Positions 33,018-44,566 of a DNA stretch of 64,000 nucleotides are shown here, in pieces (within the stretch, counting starts at the first letter, position 1; each line of letters starts with the position of its first letter). The stretch spans positions 6,780,756-6,844,755 of the forward strand of contig NC_088318.1 of assembly GCF_910592395.1 (NCBI RefSeq). Reading direction: 5' to 3'. The position numbers and the translations under genes are program-made. The notes under the pieces are model-generated. The model saw only the letters and a program-made list of their open reading frames with translations, was not told the origin of the DNA and did not search any database. Source of the stretch: Lineus longissimus (taxonomy: Eukaryota > Nemertea > Pilidiophora > Heteronemertea > Lineidae).

Positions 33018-34749
33018 TCACTTTTTCGCCAGGCAGTCACGCATCATCTGCATATATACTTGTTTTTCTTCTTTCTCCATTTCCAATCTTTGCTCCCGTT
33101 CCTTTCGTTCCATTTGGAACTTGGCTGCCTGCAATTTCAGCTCCTCCTTCTTTAGTTCCAATTCCTCCTTCTTTAACTTAGTTTCCTCATTTTTAATCTC
33201 TGCATCCTGGCCTAGTTTTTCGGCGAGGTAGTCTGTCAAAGACGTTGTTGATCTCCTTTTCGCACCTGAAATAAGGATTAAACCTGATAAGGATTAAACC
33301 TGGTATTTATAACTAATATTTGGCCAGTTATTTGAGGGGTAGGACATCCGTATTTGAGGTGAGACCAAAAGTTGGGTAAACGTTTTGGAAGTCTGCTATT
33401 ACCCCCGTTCAACATTCAGTTTTCTTACACTGACAAGATCGTGAAGGCTCGCCACCTCGTCCCCTGGGCTTAAGGGGCGAGATGGGCAGGTAGTTCGCCA
33501 TATTGTAAACGACCATCAACCCCGTCGAGCGGGAAATACCCTTGGAACGAGGTTGGAAGATTCGCTCTGCTAAAACATGACTAACATCGTCCACGGCAGT
33601 ACTTAGGGTTCACTAACTTCTTGACACCACAAGATTTGTGGAACTGTTTTGCGGCCTTGTTTTGTATTCTGCTTTCTCTCAATACATACATAAAATACAA
33701 GCGTAGACATACCTTTGGCTTTGCCCTCTGTTGCAGCTTGCCGAATCGCTTTTCCGGCTTCCTCCAACTGTTTTTCTTTTCATCCTTTGATGGCGCATCC
33801 GTTACGGCTTGTAACGCTTTAGCCGCTTCCCGCTCATCAGCCATGGTTACCATTTCACCCAGGAGTTGTTTTCTTTCATCGTACTCTTCAGCTGTACCAG
33901 AGCTAAAAGGCGAATGAAGCTTGAACATATCAATAAAGTCGACCCGATTGGTCAGGAGCCTCCGCTTTTTGGGACTAATGACTTGGCCCAACAAAACACT
34001 TCCATGCGCATAGAATATTGACAGAAAGCAGAAACTTGTTTTAGTTTGAAGTTGGCGAGTACTTCAAATTGACAGTTTTTTGGTTAGGAGATAATTTACA
34101 ATGGATGTTGGCCCAAAATACCATGGACATCATACTGTAGGAGAGAATAGCATGCGCGGACATATTTTGGGACACGCCATAATTTGTAGGCCTAACCATA
34201 AAGTCATCGCATTATGCGGAGAATGTGAAATGTGATCTGGTTTTGTAATACCGCAGGCAAGTAACCTCCTCTCGATAGGCCCGAAGTTTAGACCATCCGT
34301 TATGAATGATGACCACTGTGAATACTGATTATCTTTCCTCAACGCAATTGGTTAGAAGTTCCATTGGGGCGGAAACTGATCTTAGAAGGTTGGGCTATGG
34401 CAACGTAAACTCCAAGTCTAATCTTTAAGTTAATTTTTGGACAAGGCATGGACAGAAAAATAACCTTGCGTTCAAACATTTTAAAAAAGTGGAAATACTT
34501 ACGATTTTATGGAGTCTAGCTCCTCTTTTTTAAACATCTTTACCAGGCGCTCACATCGCTCTTTTACACATCTTGCTGTGAGCATACCGAAATGGTCCAC
34601 CACTTCTTTGGTCTTCTTTTTCTCCTTCACCCAAGTGTTAAGAGCTGCTGCTATTGTTTCCCATCTATTTGCATCACCATCTACCGCCACAGCTTCCCGC
34701 AACATTGCGATATCCAGCGCAGGAAAAAAACGGACGAATTTTTACTCAT
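33018..34749 (-). pseudogene. Myb/trihelix-like partner gene of P2, left arm
   Basis: Mirror of the right-arm gene. Exons (minus strand) about 34749-34503, 33974-33713, 33265-33018. Exon 1 encodes a SANT/Myb-like fold (LREAVAVDGDANRWETIAAAL ... RCVKERCERL), exon 2 a PKKRRLLTNRVDF segment, exon 3 a lysine/glutamate coiled coil (KKEELELKKEELKLQ) ending in a stop. Such proteins bring the Harbinger transposase to the nucleus and the element ends. Two frame problems: a T-run after the ATG needs two fewer T to keep the frame, and an A-run in exon 2 (KDEKK / LEEAGK) needs one more base. Both occur in both arms. Confidence 0.65.
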
Positions 34750-35116
34750 AATTGCTCCTGAAATGAAAACAAAGCAAAATAAAGGTTGCAGGCATCTCAT
34801 GTGTGGATGAAGTATCTAAACTAATAGCATGTAGTCTGTCTACCTAATATCCAGATTGCTTGAGTCGCGGTGCAAATAAATCAGGGCACCCATACACCCC
34901 TGTTAGGTTGAAGAGCTTGAAATATAAACACCGAAAGGATAGGCAAGAAACGAAGATTTTCCCGGGGCCACCACGGTGCCGGTGTACACGAAAGAAAGGG
35001 GGGGAATTCGGACAACACAGAGACAACGTGGCAGACACATCTTTGAAATACCCATGGGCCATAGTGCAGAACTCACCTCTATCCAGCGAAATGGACGGTC
35101 GAATAGGACGCGCATC

Positions 35117-35123
35117 CTTTATA
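35117..35123 (-). promoter_or_regulatory. TATA box of the left-arm Myb-like gene
   Basis: Mirror image of 35448-35454 (TATAAAG); followed on the minus strand by a short leader exon with a GTGAGT donor at about 35077. Confidence 0.5.
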
Positions 35124-35203
35124 GGCCTGTGGTTTACGTCATACAGTGCGCATAAACTACTGACGTAACAGTTTCGGGATTCGATTCACGATGAAAGGCC
35201 ATT

Positions 35204-35364
35204 TATAAGCAAAAACGCGCGTCTGAATAATAGAGCTTTAACGAAGGCCCGCACGTTATCCGTGAAATGACTTTCACTCGCGTATGTGTATACGTCACAG
35301 GTACACAATTTTCAGTGAGTAGACGTTCACGTAGGCGTTTCGCGTATCGGTGCGAAAACACCCT
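35204..35364. repeat. P2 terminal segment S, central copy
   Basis: 161 bp from TATAAGCAAAAACGCGCG to GCGAAAACACCCT, matching 39841-40001 base for base by reading. It separates the two inverted arms and carries the 3' terminal repeat of unit 1. Subterminal GTTCACGTAGGCG words recur near the other element ends. Confidence 0.9.
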
Positions 35365-35447
35365 ATTAATGGCCTTTCATCGTGAATCGAATCCCGAAAC
35401 TGTTACGTCAGTAGTTTATGCGCACTGTATGACGTAAACCACAGGCC

Positions 35448-35454
35448 TATAAAG
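35448..35454 (+). promoter_or_regulatory. TATA box of the right-arm Myb-like gene
   Basis: CCTATAAAGG, then a short leader exon ending in GAG|GTGAGT (35494/35495); the next acceptor TTTCAG is at about 35813, 9 bp before the ATG. This supports a promoter with a non-coding first exon. Confidence 0.5.
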
Positions 35455-35821
35455 GATGCGCGTCCTATTCGACCGTCCATTTCGCTGGATAGAGGTGAGT
35501 TCTGCACTATGGCCCATGGGTATTTCAAAGATGTGTCTGCCACGTTGTCTCTGTGTTGTCCGAATTCCCCCCCTTTCTTTCGTGTACACCGGCACCGTGG
35601 TGGCCCCGGGAAAATCTTCGTTTCTTGCCTATCCTTTCGGTGTTTATATTTCAAGCTCTTCAACCTAACAGGGGTGTATGGGTGCCCTGATTTATTTGCA
35701 CCGCGACTCAAGCAATCTGGATATTAGGTAGACAGACTACATGCTATTAGTTTAGATACTTCATCCACACATGAGATGCCTGCAACCTTTATTTTGCTTT
35801 GTTTTCATTTCAGGAGCAATT

Positions 35822-37553
35822 ATGAGTAAAAATTCGTCCGTTTTTTTCCTGCGCTGGATATCGCAATGTTGCGGGAAGCTGTGGCGGTAGATGGTGATGC
35901 AAATAGATGGGAAACAATAGCAGCAGCTCTTAACACTTGGGTGAAGGAGAAAAAGAAGACCAAAGAAGTGGTGGACCATTTCGGTATGCTCACAGCAAGA
36001 TGTGTAAAAGAGCGATGTGAGCGCCTGGTAAAGATGTTTAAAAAAGAGGAGCTAGACTCCATAAAATCGTAAGTATTTCCACTTTTTTAAAATGTTTGAA
36101 CGCAAGGTTATTTTTCTGTCCATGCCTTGTCCAAAAATTAACTTAAAGATTAGACTTGGAGTTTACGTTGCCATAGCCCAACCTTCTAAGATCAGTTTCC
36201 GCCCCAATGGAACTTCTAACCAATTGCGTTGAGGAAAGATAATCAGTATTCACAGTGGTCATCATTCATAACGGATGGTCTAAACTTCGGGCCTATCGAG
36301 AGGAGGTTACTTGCCTGCGGTATTACAAAACCAGATCACATTTCACATTCTCCGCATAATGCGATGACTTTATGGTTAGGCCTACAAATTATGGCGTGTC
36401 CCAAAATATGTCCGCGCATGCTTTTCTCTCCTACAGTATGATGTCCATGGTATTTTGGGCCAACATCCATTGTAAATTATCTCCTAACCAAAAAACTGTC
36501 AATTTGAAGTACTCGCCAACTTCAAACTAAAACAAGTTTCTGCTTTCTGTCAATATTCTATGCGCATGGAAGTGTTTTGTTGGGCCAAGTCATTAGTCCC
36601 AAAAAGCGGAGGCTCCTGACCAATCGGGTCGACTTTATTGATATGTTCAAGCTTCATTCGCCTTTTAGCTCTGGTACAGCTGAAGAGTACGATGAAAGAA
36701 AACAACTCCTGGGTGAAATGGTAACCATGGCTGATGAGCGGGAAGCGGCTAAAGCGTTACAAGCCGTAACGGATGCGCCATCAAAGGATGAAAAGAAAAA
36801 CAGTTGGAAGAAGCCGGAAAAGCGATTCGGCAAGCTGCAACAGAGGGCAAAGCCAAAGGTATGTCTACGCTTGTATTTTATGTATGTATTGAGAGAAAGC
36901 AGAATACAAAACAAGGCCGCAAAACAGTTCCACAAATCTTGTGGTGTCAAGAAGTTAGTGAACCCCAAGTACTGCCGTGGACGATGTTAGTCATGTTTTA
37001 GCAGAGCGAATCTTCCAACCTCGTTCCAAGGGTATTTCCCGCTCGACGGGGTTGATGGTCGTTTACAATATGGCGAACTACCTGCCCATCTCGCCCCTTA
37101 AGCCCAGGGGACGAGGTGGCGAGCCTTCACGATCTTGTCAGTGTAAGAAAACTGAATGTTGAACGGGGGTAATAGCAGACTTCCAAAACGTTTACCCAAC
37201 TTTTGGTCTCACCTCAAATACGGATGTCCTACCCCTCAAATAACTGGCCAAATATTAGTTATAAATACCAGGTTTAATCCTTATCAGGTTTAATCCTTAT
37301 TTCAGGTGCGAAAAGGAGATCAACAACGTCTTTGACAGACTACCTCGCCGAAAAACTAGGCCAGGATGCAGAGATTAAAAATGAGGAAACTAAGTTAAAG
37401 AAGGAGGAATTGGAACTAAAGAAGGAGGAGCTGAAATTGCAGGCAGCCAAGTTCCAAATGGAACGAAAGGAACGGGAGCAAAGATTGGAAATGGAGAAAG
37501 AAGAAAAACAAGTATATATGCAGATGATGCGTGACTGCCTGGCGAAAAAGTGA
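35822..37553 (+). pseudogene. Myb/trihelix-like partner gene of P2, right arm
   Basis: Exons 35822-36068 (donor ATC|GTAAGT), 36597-36858 (donor AAAG|GTATGT) and 37306-37553 (acceptor TTTCAG). Same domains as the left copy: Myb/SANT-like exon 1, PKKRRLL exon 2, coiled-coil exon 3 (ERKEREQRLEMEKEEKQ). The same two homopolymer frame breaks are present, so they predate the arm duplication or are shared sequence error. Relative to the left arm an A/G difference in exon 2 is silent in the intended frame (LEEA) but would change K/R in the broken one. Confidence 0.65.
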
Positions 37554-37915
37554 CTCAAGAGATCTATACAATTTCATGTACATGTAGAATGAAATGAAAT
37601 TACATGCTTGCAACTAACAACGTTCATTGATTTTTTATTCTTTTTTAAGGGCTTACATGTATTTTACATATAATATATATTTACAAATCCAATGGCTTCC
37701 AGCAGCATTCTGGTGTTAAAGTATTCTTGACATTTCACATTACAATGTACATGTAGAAGTGGAGCCGGTGTAACAGAATCAGATGCCCCCTGATATTAAA
37801 TGCCCTCAACAATAGAACACGGCACCACTCAATAGGCCTCCAGAGAGGCCAAGACCCTTAATCCGAAGACGAACAATACAGGCGGGCATCAGGAAAGGGA
37901 GGGCATTTGATTCTA

Positions 37916-39474
37916 TCACACCGGTCGCAAATACTCCTCGAGTGACGGTGGATTACACTGGAAGAACATGGATGTGATGTTGCCATAAATACAGGTGTGG
38001 CAGTTTGTCAGGAGCGCTCCAACCAAATACATGTTTGCGACCGGCTGCAAAAAGACCTTTAGGTTTTTTTTAAAATCTAAAAAAGCAAATTCTTGCACTA
38101 TGTTCCCGAACCCCCACTCTACATATTCCCTAACGCTCGACATGCCTCTGTTGAATTCAACTTGTTCCTCCGTCAAATTCGCTCCCTAGAACGGCTTTAT
38201 CAGGCAGCGCCGAATAGGGTAGGCTGTGTCGCCATACAAGTAGTATGGATTTCCGTCCTGATCGGTAAAATCCAAGGCCTGCAACTGCGGCAAAAGCCCG
38301 CTCATTCGGAGCAAGGCACAATCATGTCTTCTTCCTTCAACTGGCCCAAACAAATTGCCAATCAGTCCATTGGGCAGCATGATCGATTGAAATTTGAGTG
38401 CATGAACTCTCTTATGGCCGTTGTAGCACACTCTCTGAAACTGTACCGGCCGACAGATGGGACGGACGGTTCCATCCAGGAATCCCCAGCAATGACTAAG
38501 TGGAGCACCCTTCGCCTCCACCGCCTCCGCATATGTCTGGATGTGCTGTGCATCAAGCCAAGGCTGGTTGAGGTTCGACAGGAGATGACCGAATGTTGTG
38601 CACAAGTGGTCAACCTGAAAATAAAACACCGGACAAGTTTTAGATATTTTTAACGCGGCTTGGGGTTGTATTGCCCATACAGTGTAAAATCCGTCGGTCA
38701 TGCTAAATACATACACTAAGAATGAAAAAGGTTCACCTGGTGTTGTACGTGCTCTCGTGTCAGTCTCTTTTATATCGGCCACGAGGTGTCTTATATTATG
38801 TATATAGGAAGCATCTGTTAGACTAACAAGTTTGCAACATCAAAACATACCATGTAAGTAAAAATCAGCGATAGTGTACTTGCAGGCCTTCCGAACACCC
38901 CCTCCAGGTCACACAGACGGTTTGGATAAGCCAGCCGCCTCAGAAGAACACATGTAGCTTCAACACCCTAAAAAAGCAAATAATTGCTCAGAAGCCATTC
39001 CGACCTTTTCGATGTCCCTGTCCCTATGGTAGCTTTGTTAGTGGTCATTCAGTAATGATACTCTTTAAGTGAAAACAGACTACAAAAAACGGCATTGCTC
39101 CACTGATGGCTTTGCCGCTCTCATTCCTGAATGTGTGTCATGTTTAACAGCCAACTGAGTGTATGTTTGTCTAAGAACAGTGTCGGAAAATAGGCATGAA
39201 AGTACCGACTTACATTCGTTACTCCACGATTGCGGAGTACTATCTTGTCTGGAACTCTAAGAGCTTCGGCAAGTCTACAGATCTCTTCCTTGGAAAACCT
39301 AAACATTGCCTTGTTTTCTCCGTCTGTTTGGTTTTCCAGGTCAAACAGCAGGGTTTCCGAGTTGTAGGTTGATCTCGACTTCTTGTTCTCAGCTGCTGCC
39401 AAAAGTAGCCCGTCGTCCTCAAGCACAACGGCAAGTTGCAGCACGTTTTCTATCGGCATGTTATACACAGCCAT
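37916..39474 (-). pseudogene. P2 transposase, right arm, with a nonsense change
   Basis: Mirror of 31097-32655: exons 39474-39214, 38967-38851 and 38614-37916. A single substitution turns the lysine codon after KPF into TAG (about 38186), upstream of the catalytic glutamate, so the product is truncated. Two missense differences follow (Q/L in KNxKV, T/I in GNxTS). The left copy lacks the stop and looks functional. Confidence 0.82.
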
Positions 39475-39840
39475 TTTCTTGCTACCAGTATGTCATGTAT
39501 AATACATGAATGTGCAATTTCTCCTTGGGTCCGAGAATCGGACATCGTTATCAAAGAGTGCACGCCTTGATTGCGTAAGATGTTTAACATGAATGCCTAT
39601 TCCCCACAAAAGAGCATACCGTTCAACTTTCACGCACTCCACAGCTGTAGTTTGTTTTCTAAACAATACGTGGCACAACATCACTCGAGTCGCTGTTTGT
39701 ACCATTTAATGCACTGAACGTACACGTACACGTACACGAGCGCTAGTGCGAAAACAAATAAACAGAACCTACGTGAACGCCTACGTGCGTGAACATAGGC
39801 GTTCACATAGGCGTTTCGCGTGAGGTTGCGAAAACACCCT

Positions 39841-40001
39841 TATAAGCAAAAACGCGCGTCTGAATAATAGAGCTTTAACGAAGGCCCGCACGTTATCCGT
39901 GAAATGACTTTCACTCGCGTATGTGTATACGTCACAGGTACACAATTTTCAGTGAGTAGACGTTCACGTAGGCGTTTCGCGTATCGGTGCGAAAACACCC
40001 T
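39841..40001. repeat. P2 terminal segment S, outer copy
   Basis: Same 161 bp as 35204-35364 in the same orientation, although arm A' before it is inverted. A ~78-bp stretch (about 39636-39718) present in A' is missing from the left arm. Confidence 0.88.
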
Positions 40002-40014
40002 ATTAAAAAATTAC

Positions 40015-40727
40015 CTGAACGACAATTAGTCCGTGGTTGATCCAAGATATCCTGGTCGGCAACAAATGACGTAGTTGTCCGCATCAACAACCACCTAGTT
40101 GTTGAATAAATGGGTCTTTCGATGCCCCGAGTAATATAGTCGCTGAAGGTTCCCTTTCCATGGTCTGCGGATTAGATGGGGTGTGCCATCAACAATCGCT
40201 AAAGAGTTCCCTGCTAGTGGGGTCATCTGGCGCCATTCTTCTCTGTTTGGCCATCTGACATATCGATGATATGATGTAACTGCCATTAGCGGAATCATGG
40301 GAGTGATTATCTTCTGTCTATACTGTTCATTGACATCAAAAATGAGAGACAGCAGTCCATAGGAGGGATATTGTCGCATCCATATCAGGAAAAGCAGAAG
40401 TATATTTCTTGGTGTCAAGGCCTGTCCACGACGTCCTGGAAGAATTGCATCTCTGATCTCAACAAAAATAGTATCAAACCCATCTGGGGTAATTCCAGTG
40501 ACCGTCCAAAAAAGCCGGGGCTTCCTCATTAAATCGCCGTAAATGTCTCTGCCAGTCCGACGGACATAGAACCTCTGAAATAATCCACTATAAATGTCCC
40601 CAAACTTGTCTTCAGTTACCACGATCGAAAAAATGGCCTGGGCTAACTCACACAGTTCATCAAAGTTGATGGTATATGCCATGGCAAGGAGAGCTGGGTT
40701 TTCCATTTTTACCGCTTTCGGCAACAC
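40015..40727 (-). pseudogene. P1 transposase, exon 1
   Basis: Minus-strand exon from an ATG at 40727 to a CAG|GTAATT donor at 40015. Contains the helical N-terminal part (LFWTVTGITPDGFDTIFVEI, ILLLFLIWMRQYPSYGLL) and the first catalytic aspartate in AIVDGTPHLIRRP, then YYSGHRKTH. Two in-frame stops follow (TAG at 40095-40097, TAA at 40026-40028) with homologous sequence between them (VVVDADNYVICCRPGYLG), so the gene is dead. Exon 2 is at 30015-30276; the intron contains the whole P2 insertion. Confidence 0.78.
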
Positions 40728-40952
40728 CAGGCAAATGTGAGGACGTACAGGTTTGCATACAAATAGGCCTATACATCCATGATAATTGTACCGTAACAGT
40801 CCGTTGTCAGTAATACTGAAATGGACTTGGTGTTAATTCGAGCCATATTTCATAATATTACCAATGTGGTAACCGACACAATACCCTATTACATCCATAC
40901 TAGACAGGTGCAGTAGGAACACTAGAACTGTCCCGTTCAGGGGACAACTCTA

Positions 40953-42063
40953 GTAGGAGCACGACTTTTCAGTGAACCAGCCAATATGCTTCATCCAATT
41001 GGAATCTGAAGCACCCGACAACTTGAGGGTGAGAGCGCAACCAGCCCTCAAACTGTGGGGGTTTCCCCGTCATATATCCCTAATGTTGTGAGATACTCCA
41101 TCAACCGCGCGTGCATTACTGGGTATGATACTGATTGGTCCAAGACAACACCAGATTCCGATACAATACGGAACAAATAACCTAATGATAAATTAACACC
41201 AGCTGAGCTTGCCCATTCAGTGTACATTTCCAAACCTTCAATAGGACATAACACTTTCTGATTGCACCTTTTTATGACAAAATTATTGCATTTGCCGTCA
41301 CCCCTAATTATCTTGGTGTATGTGTGCGAGATGGCTATCCCTGTACTATCAGTGAGATATCTAACAGATTGACTAAGGATTCCACTCAAATCCGACACCC
41401 TGTCACCTCCGAAGAATTGAAGCTTAAAAAACGCTTGATCCCTAAAAAGTACAAAACGCGGTCTTAAAGAAAGATCCGGCCTAGCTATTTGATTGTCAAT
41501 GTATTTAAATATTCTTTCTAATTTGGAAAAAAAAACAGTGGTTTCGCTTGCTTAGGCACAATCTCGGCCTTTGCCTGTTCTTCCGCTATCTGCTTCAAAT
41601 AGAGTCTGATAACCGGGGCTCTAGCCGGGTTACCGTTATTAGACGCGACATCCCACTGCTTTCCCCTGCCAATTTCCTCAAAAATGCTAGCCAACGCATT
41701 TACTGTGTTTACTCGTGAGCCATGGGCCATTCTAATGGGACAAGAACATGGCGTTTCCAAATTTTGACCCAAGAATGTACATGTTAAATCGTGCACTTTT
41801 GTCTTCCCACTCTGGTCCTTCCACACCAAATATCTTCTCAAATCCCCAGGATTACACAACTCGATGTTTGGAGGTAATGGCAGGATAGAGAAAAAAATTT
41901 CCAAATTCAACTGCAAAGCAGATTTCCTTTTCATTGTTTCGGAAGACTGATGTAAACTGTCCAAATATTGCAATCGCTTATCGATGTCTTGCAAGCCAAT
42001 GCTGCCCGATTGATAATCGAGGGGATTCTGAACTAATGATGATTCTAAACATTGAAGGAAAGC
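40953..42063 (-). pseudogene. N1 tyrosine recombinase, main part
   Basis: Opens at a TTGCTTACAG acceptor (42063) and parallels the intact N2 recombinase throughout: LVWKDQSGKTKVHDLTC, CSCPIRMAHGSR, NNGNPARAPVIRLYLKQI, then after a frameshift in an A/T-run (about 41520) the first catalytic arginine region FFGGDRV, and after a second frameshift in a C-run (about 41050) HSLRAGCAL and KHIGWF. The frame then runs into the terminal repeat of P1 at 40952; the tyrosine and C-terminus are at 27722-27860. Catalytic set expected for the family is R...HxxR...H...Y. Confidence 0.8.
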
Positions 42064-44436
42064 CTGTAAGCAAACAAAGGGTGTTGTAGACCTATTGTAT
42101 CAAACCGATAACCATTCTTTGTAGGAAACCCGAGTATTCCCTTTTGACCTACAGAACCCAACTTAATGCTTGACATAGTGCTACTTTTTAACAGAGGCAA
42201 AGCAATAGAAGCTTCGGGTGTCAGGTATACTACCACCGTTACACTGGGGATTTGCTGCTGTTTAAGGAGATTTATAACAGGTAGTACAAGAGTGTCCGGA
42301 GGGAAAACGTAGGAGTTTTTCTCTCGAGAGATGTCCGGCGAAAATATATTGATACCGGTGTAAAAGTAAAAAGTGTCCCCCCTGGAAAAAGTGTCCGGCC
42401 CTATTGTATTCTGCAATATGGTTCTATAGAGACCCTGACAGTCAATAGCTCAGAGATTGAAGCGCATAATAGAATCCTTTGTTCCCGGACATTTTATCCT
42501 AGGACATTTTAAACTTCTACACCTGTAGTCAAAGGGGAAGGCCCCTGTGTAAAGTGCTTTGATGGGTGTTGATTTTGATCTTTCATTGAATTTGAATCTA
42601 AGTCCATAAGATCACAAGTGTGAGGGCCAAATTGATCTTCAAGCGTTTGCCATGTCGAGGGAGATAAAGTTATATCCGCCAAATATAACGACCTTGAAGG
42701 GGCGTCAGCTGGGTTGACTTTTGAGGGCACGTACGTTAACCTAAGATCTATGCTGTTTTCAAAGAGAAACTGAAATATCATTTTTAGTAGATCATTCAAA
42801 GGCGACGATTTGGATCCCTGCTTGTTCCACGAATCTATTAAAGGCTTATTATCTGTGAGAATATCTACCCTCATGTTGAGTATGGTTGACTGTAGCGATT
42901 GCAGTGATTTTAAGAGTGCGTCAGCTTCTTTCAATAGGATATGGCGGTGATCATCGTGATCCCAGAAGTCTGAGAATTTCAACCCTGCTTGAGAACCCCC
43001 TATAACGGCCGCTCCGTACTTGAATAGTGAGGCGTCAGTTGCCAGGACAATCTGAGCGTGGGATTCCTGACGCCATTGGAGGCAACCCCCCCCCCCCAGG
43101 AATCTAAAAATTCCCAATGCTTTATTTCCAACTATAACTTCCCCGTGACTTTGGGGTTACAGCTATTCTTCAAACCAGCGGATATTGCCGCATTAACCTC
43201 CCTTGTGTATAATGCAGCCGCTGGGACAGCTAGTAACATTGAGACGCATTACCAGCGAACCTCTGCAAGGTCTTCACATTCACTTCTGTACTTGAAAGTA
43301 TGTGGTCCCCAAGGGCGGCAAACTTCTCTAACTTGCATTGTGGGAGAATGTAAGCCAATCTGGTGGAGTCTACCAAAAAACCCAAATATTTCTGAACTGT
43401 TGAAAAGCTAATATTAATCTTATGTATAGCAAACGTATATCCCAATCTTGTCAGTAATTCTAATAGCGCGTAGAGTATAACCTCTATTGGTATGTCTCGA
43501 GACACGTCCTTCGATCGGATTGTCTCGACCCCAAATCGATCATCAATGTATTGAGTGTTCCGGATTCCGTAGGATCGCAAGTAAGTTGTGGCCACCATTC
43601 CTACCGATTGATATACAAATGCCGAGGTTTTCCAGCCAAATGGCAATGACCTGTACTGGAAAATCCAACCCCCAAATTGCAAACCAAAATATCTTCTGGT
43701 TTCTGTTGTCAGCAATAAATGGTCGTATCCAGATTTTTCATCTGTTACTATCATCTTGGCGTCTTGCTCCACTAATCTATACACATGCTTTAATGTTTCC
43801 AACTGGAAAGGGCAATCCTTTATCCATAAATTTAATTAAGAAACCTGTTATCTATACACAATCGAGGTTTGGTAGGCTCCACCGTCAATAGCATTATAAC
43901 TAGAGGCAAATCACATTCTCCTACACTGCCTAATAGTTCTATAGCGCCGGTTTTAATTCGTTGTTGCAACTCGGAGGCTATAAATTCTGCGAATTTTTTG
44001 CAGTTTCCAGAATTCGGATAATATCTAGAAGGGGGGGGGTGTCCGAGTCAAAAGATTCTCCTTTGAAGTTTCCTTTAAAGTGCCTAAAATACGGGTGTAT
44101 ATCAACACCCTTTGTTATCCATTCGCGCACATAATCGGGAACTGAATTAGAGTTAGATATCCTGTCGATGATCTCTAACCACTCATTAGAGTGACTATGC
44201 AATTGGCCTGCCATAAAATAACTCGGGTCTCTAAGCGGTAACTGACGAGTGTCAAACTGAATATCTTTAACCATAACGTCTTCGAATCTTGGGCATTCGC
44301 GGGTTGAGGGCTGGACTCCCTGTCCATTCAAGGTCGTCCACTGCGGGTTTTTATGTCTCGACGTGAAAGCATATTCCGGGTCAAAAGGAACGTCAAACTC
44401 CCAATCTTCAATTTTATAACCTTGGGATTCCATACC
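42045..44436 (-). pseudogene. N1 reverse transcriptase / RNase H, frameshifted
   Basis: Opens at a TCTTTTAG acceptor (44437), as the N2 pol does. Pieces in order on the minus strand: N-terminal domain (LPLRDPSYFMAGQLHS, VDIHPYFRHFKGNFKG; 43978-44433), RT palm (TDEKSGYDHLLL, FGWKTSAFVYQ, catalytic QYIDDRFG; 43230-43802), RNase H (LATDASLFKYGAAV, EADALL, TDNKPLI, NPADAPSRS; 42509-43117) and the C-terminal YR-element domain (YVFPPDTLVLPVINLLK; 42045-42416). At least three frameshifts, one at a C-run (43087-43097), separate them. Equivalent to the single intact frame 50975-53149 of N2. Confidence 0.82.
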
Positions 44437-44566
44437 CTAAAAGATAAACACAGAAGCTTTAAAACCCGCGGTGAACGAACAGTATGATGAACAGGGAGCC
44501 CATCCCTCAACCCACGTGAAGAAAAAATCTCCACTAGGGCAGAAGGCCCCGGGAAGAGGGTTAGGC

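Larger units (their letters stand above)
30811..40001. mobile_element. PIF/Harbinger transposon P2: one full copy plus a mostly inverted copy
   Basis: Starts AGGGTGTTTTCGCAACC and ends ..GGTGCGAAAACACCCT with ATT outside both ends (30808-30810, 40002-40004). Structure A-S-A'-S': unit 1 (30811-35364) is a normal Harbinger with both terminal repeats and ATT after it. Segment A (30936-35203 compared) recurs inverted as A' (35368-39635), every paired position summing to 70571, with rare substitutions and no net indel. The 161-bp end S (35204-35364) recurs in direct orientation at 39841-40001. This fits a tandem duplication sharing one ATT followed by inversion of A in the second copy. Each arm carries a transposase and a Myb-like gene in opposite directions. 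Confidence 0.88.
27861..40952. mobile_element. HARBI1-like DNA transposon P1, inserted in N1 and hosting P2
   Basis: 27861-27888 and 40925-40952 are an exact 28-bp inverted repeat starting TAGAGTTGTCCCCTGAACGG; similarity continues to about 45 bp (GTTCCTAC). Outside both ends lie the two halves of one recombinase frame, which fixes the insertion site. The duplication is short: TA or TAC fits best. Inside are a plus-strand three-exon accessory gene and a convergent minus-strand transposase, the usual PIF/Harbinger layout. Without the 9.2-kb P2 insert the element is about 3.9 kb. Both genes are broken, so it is inactive. Confidence 0.85.

Noticed and set aside
34860-35168. 102-codon frame next to the P2 centre (mirror at 35403-35711)
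   Set aside because: Antisense to the Myb gene promoter and leader; no recognisable domain.
38093-38653. 186-codon plus-strand frame (and its mirror 31918-32478 on the minus strand)
   Set aside because: Antisense shadow of P2 transposase exon 3, duplicated because the arms are mirrored.
43058-43411. Plus-strand 117-codon frame
   Set aside because: Antisense to the N1 RT/RNase H region; no family features.
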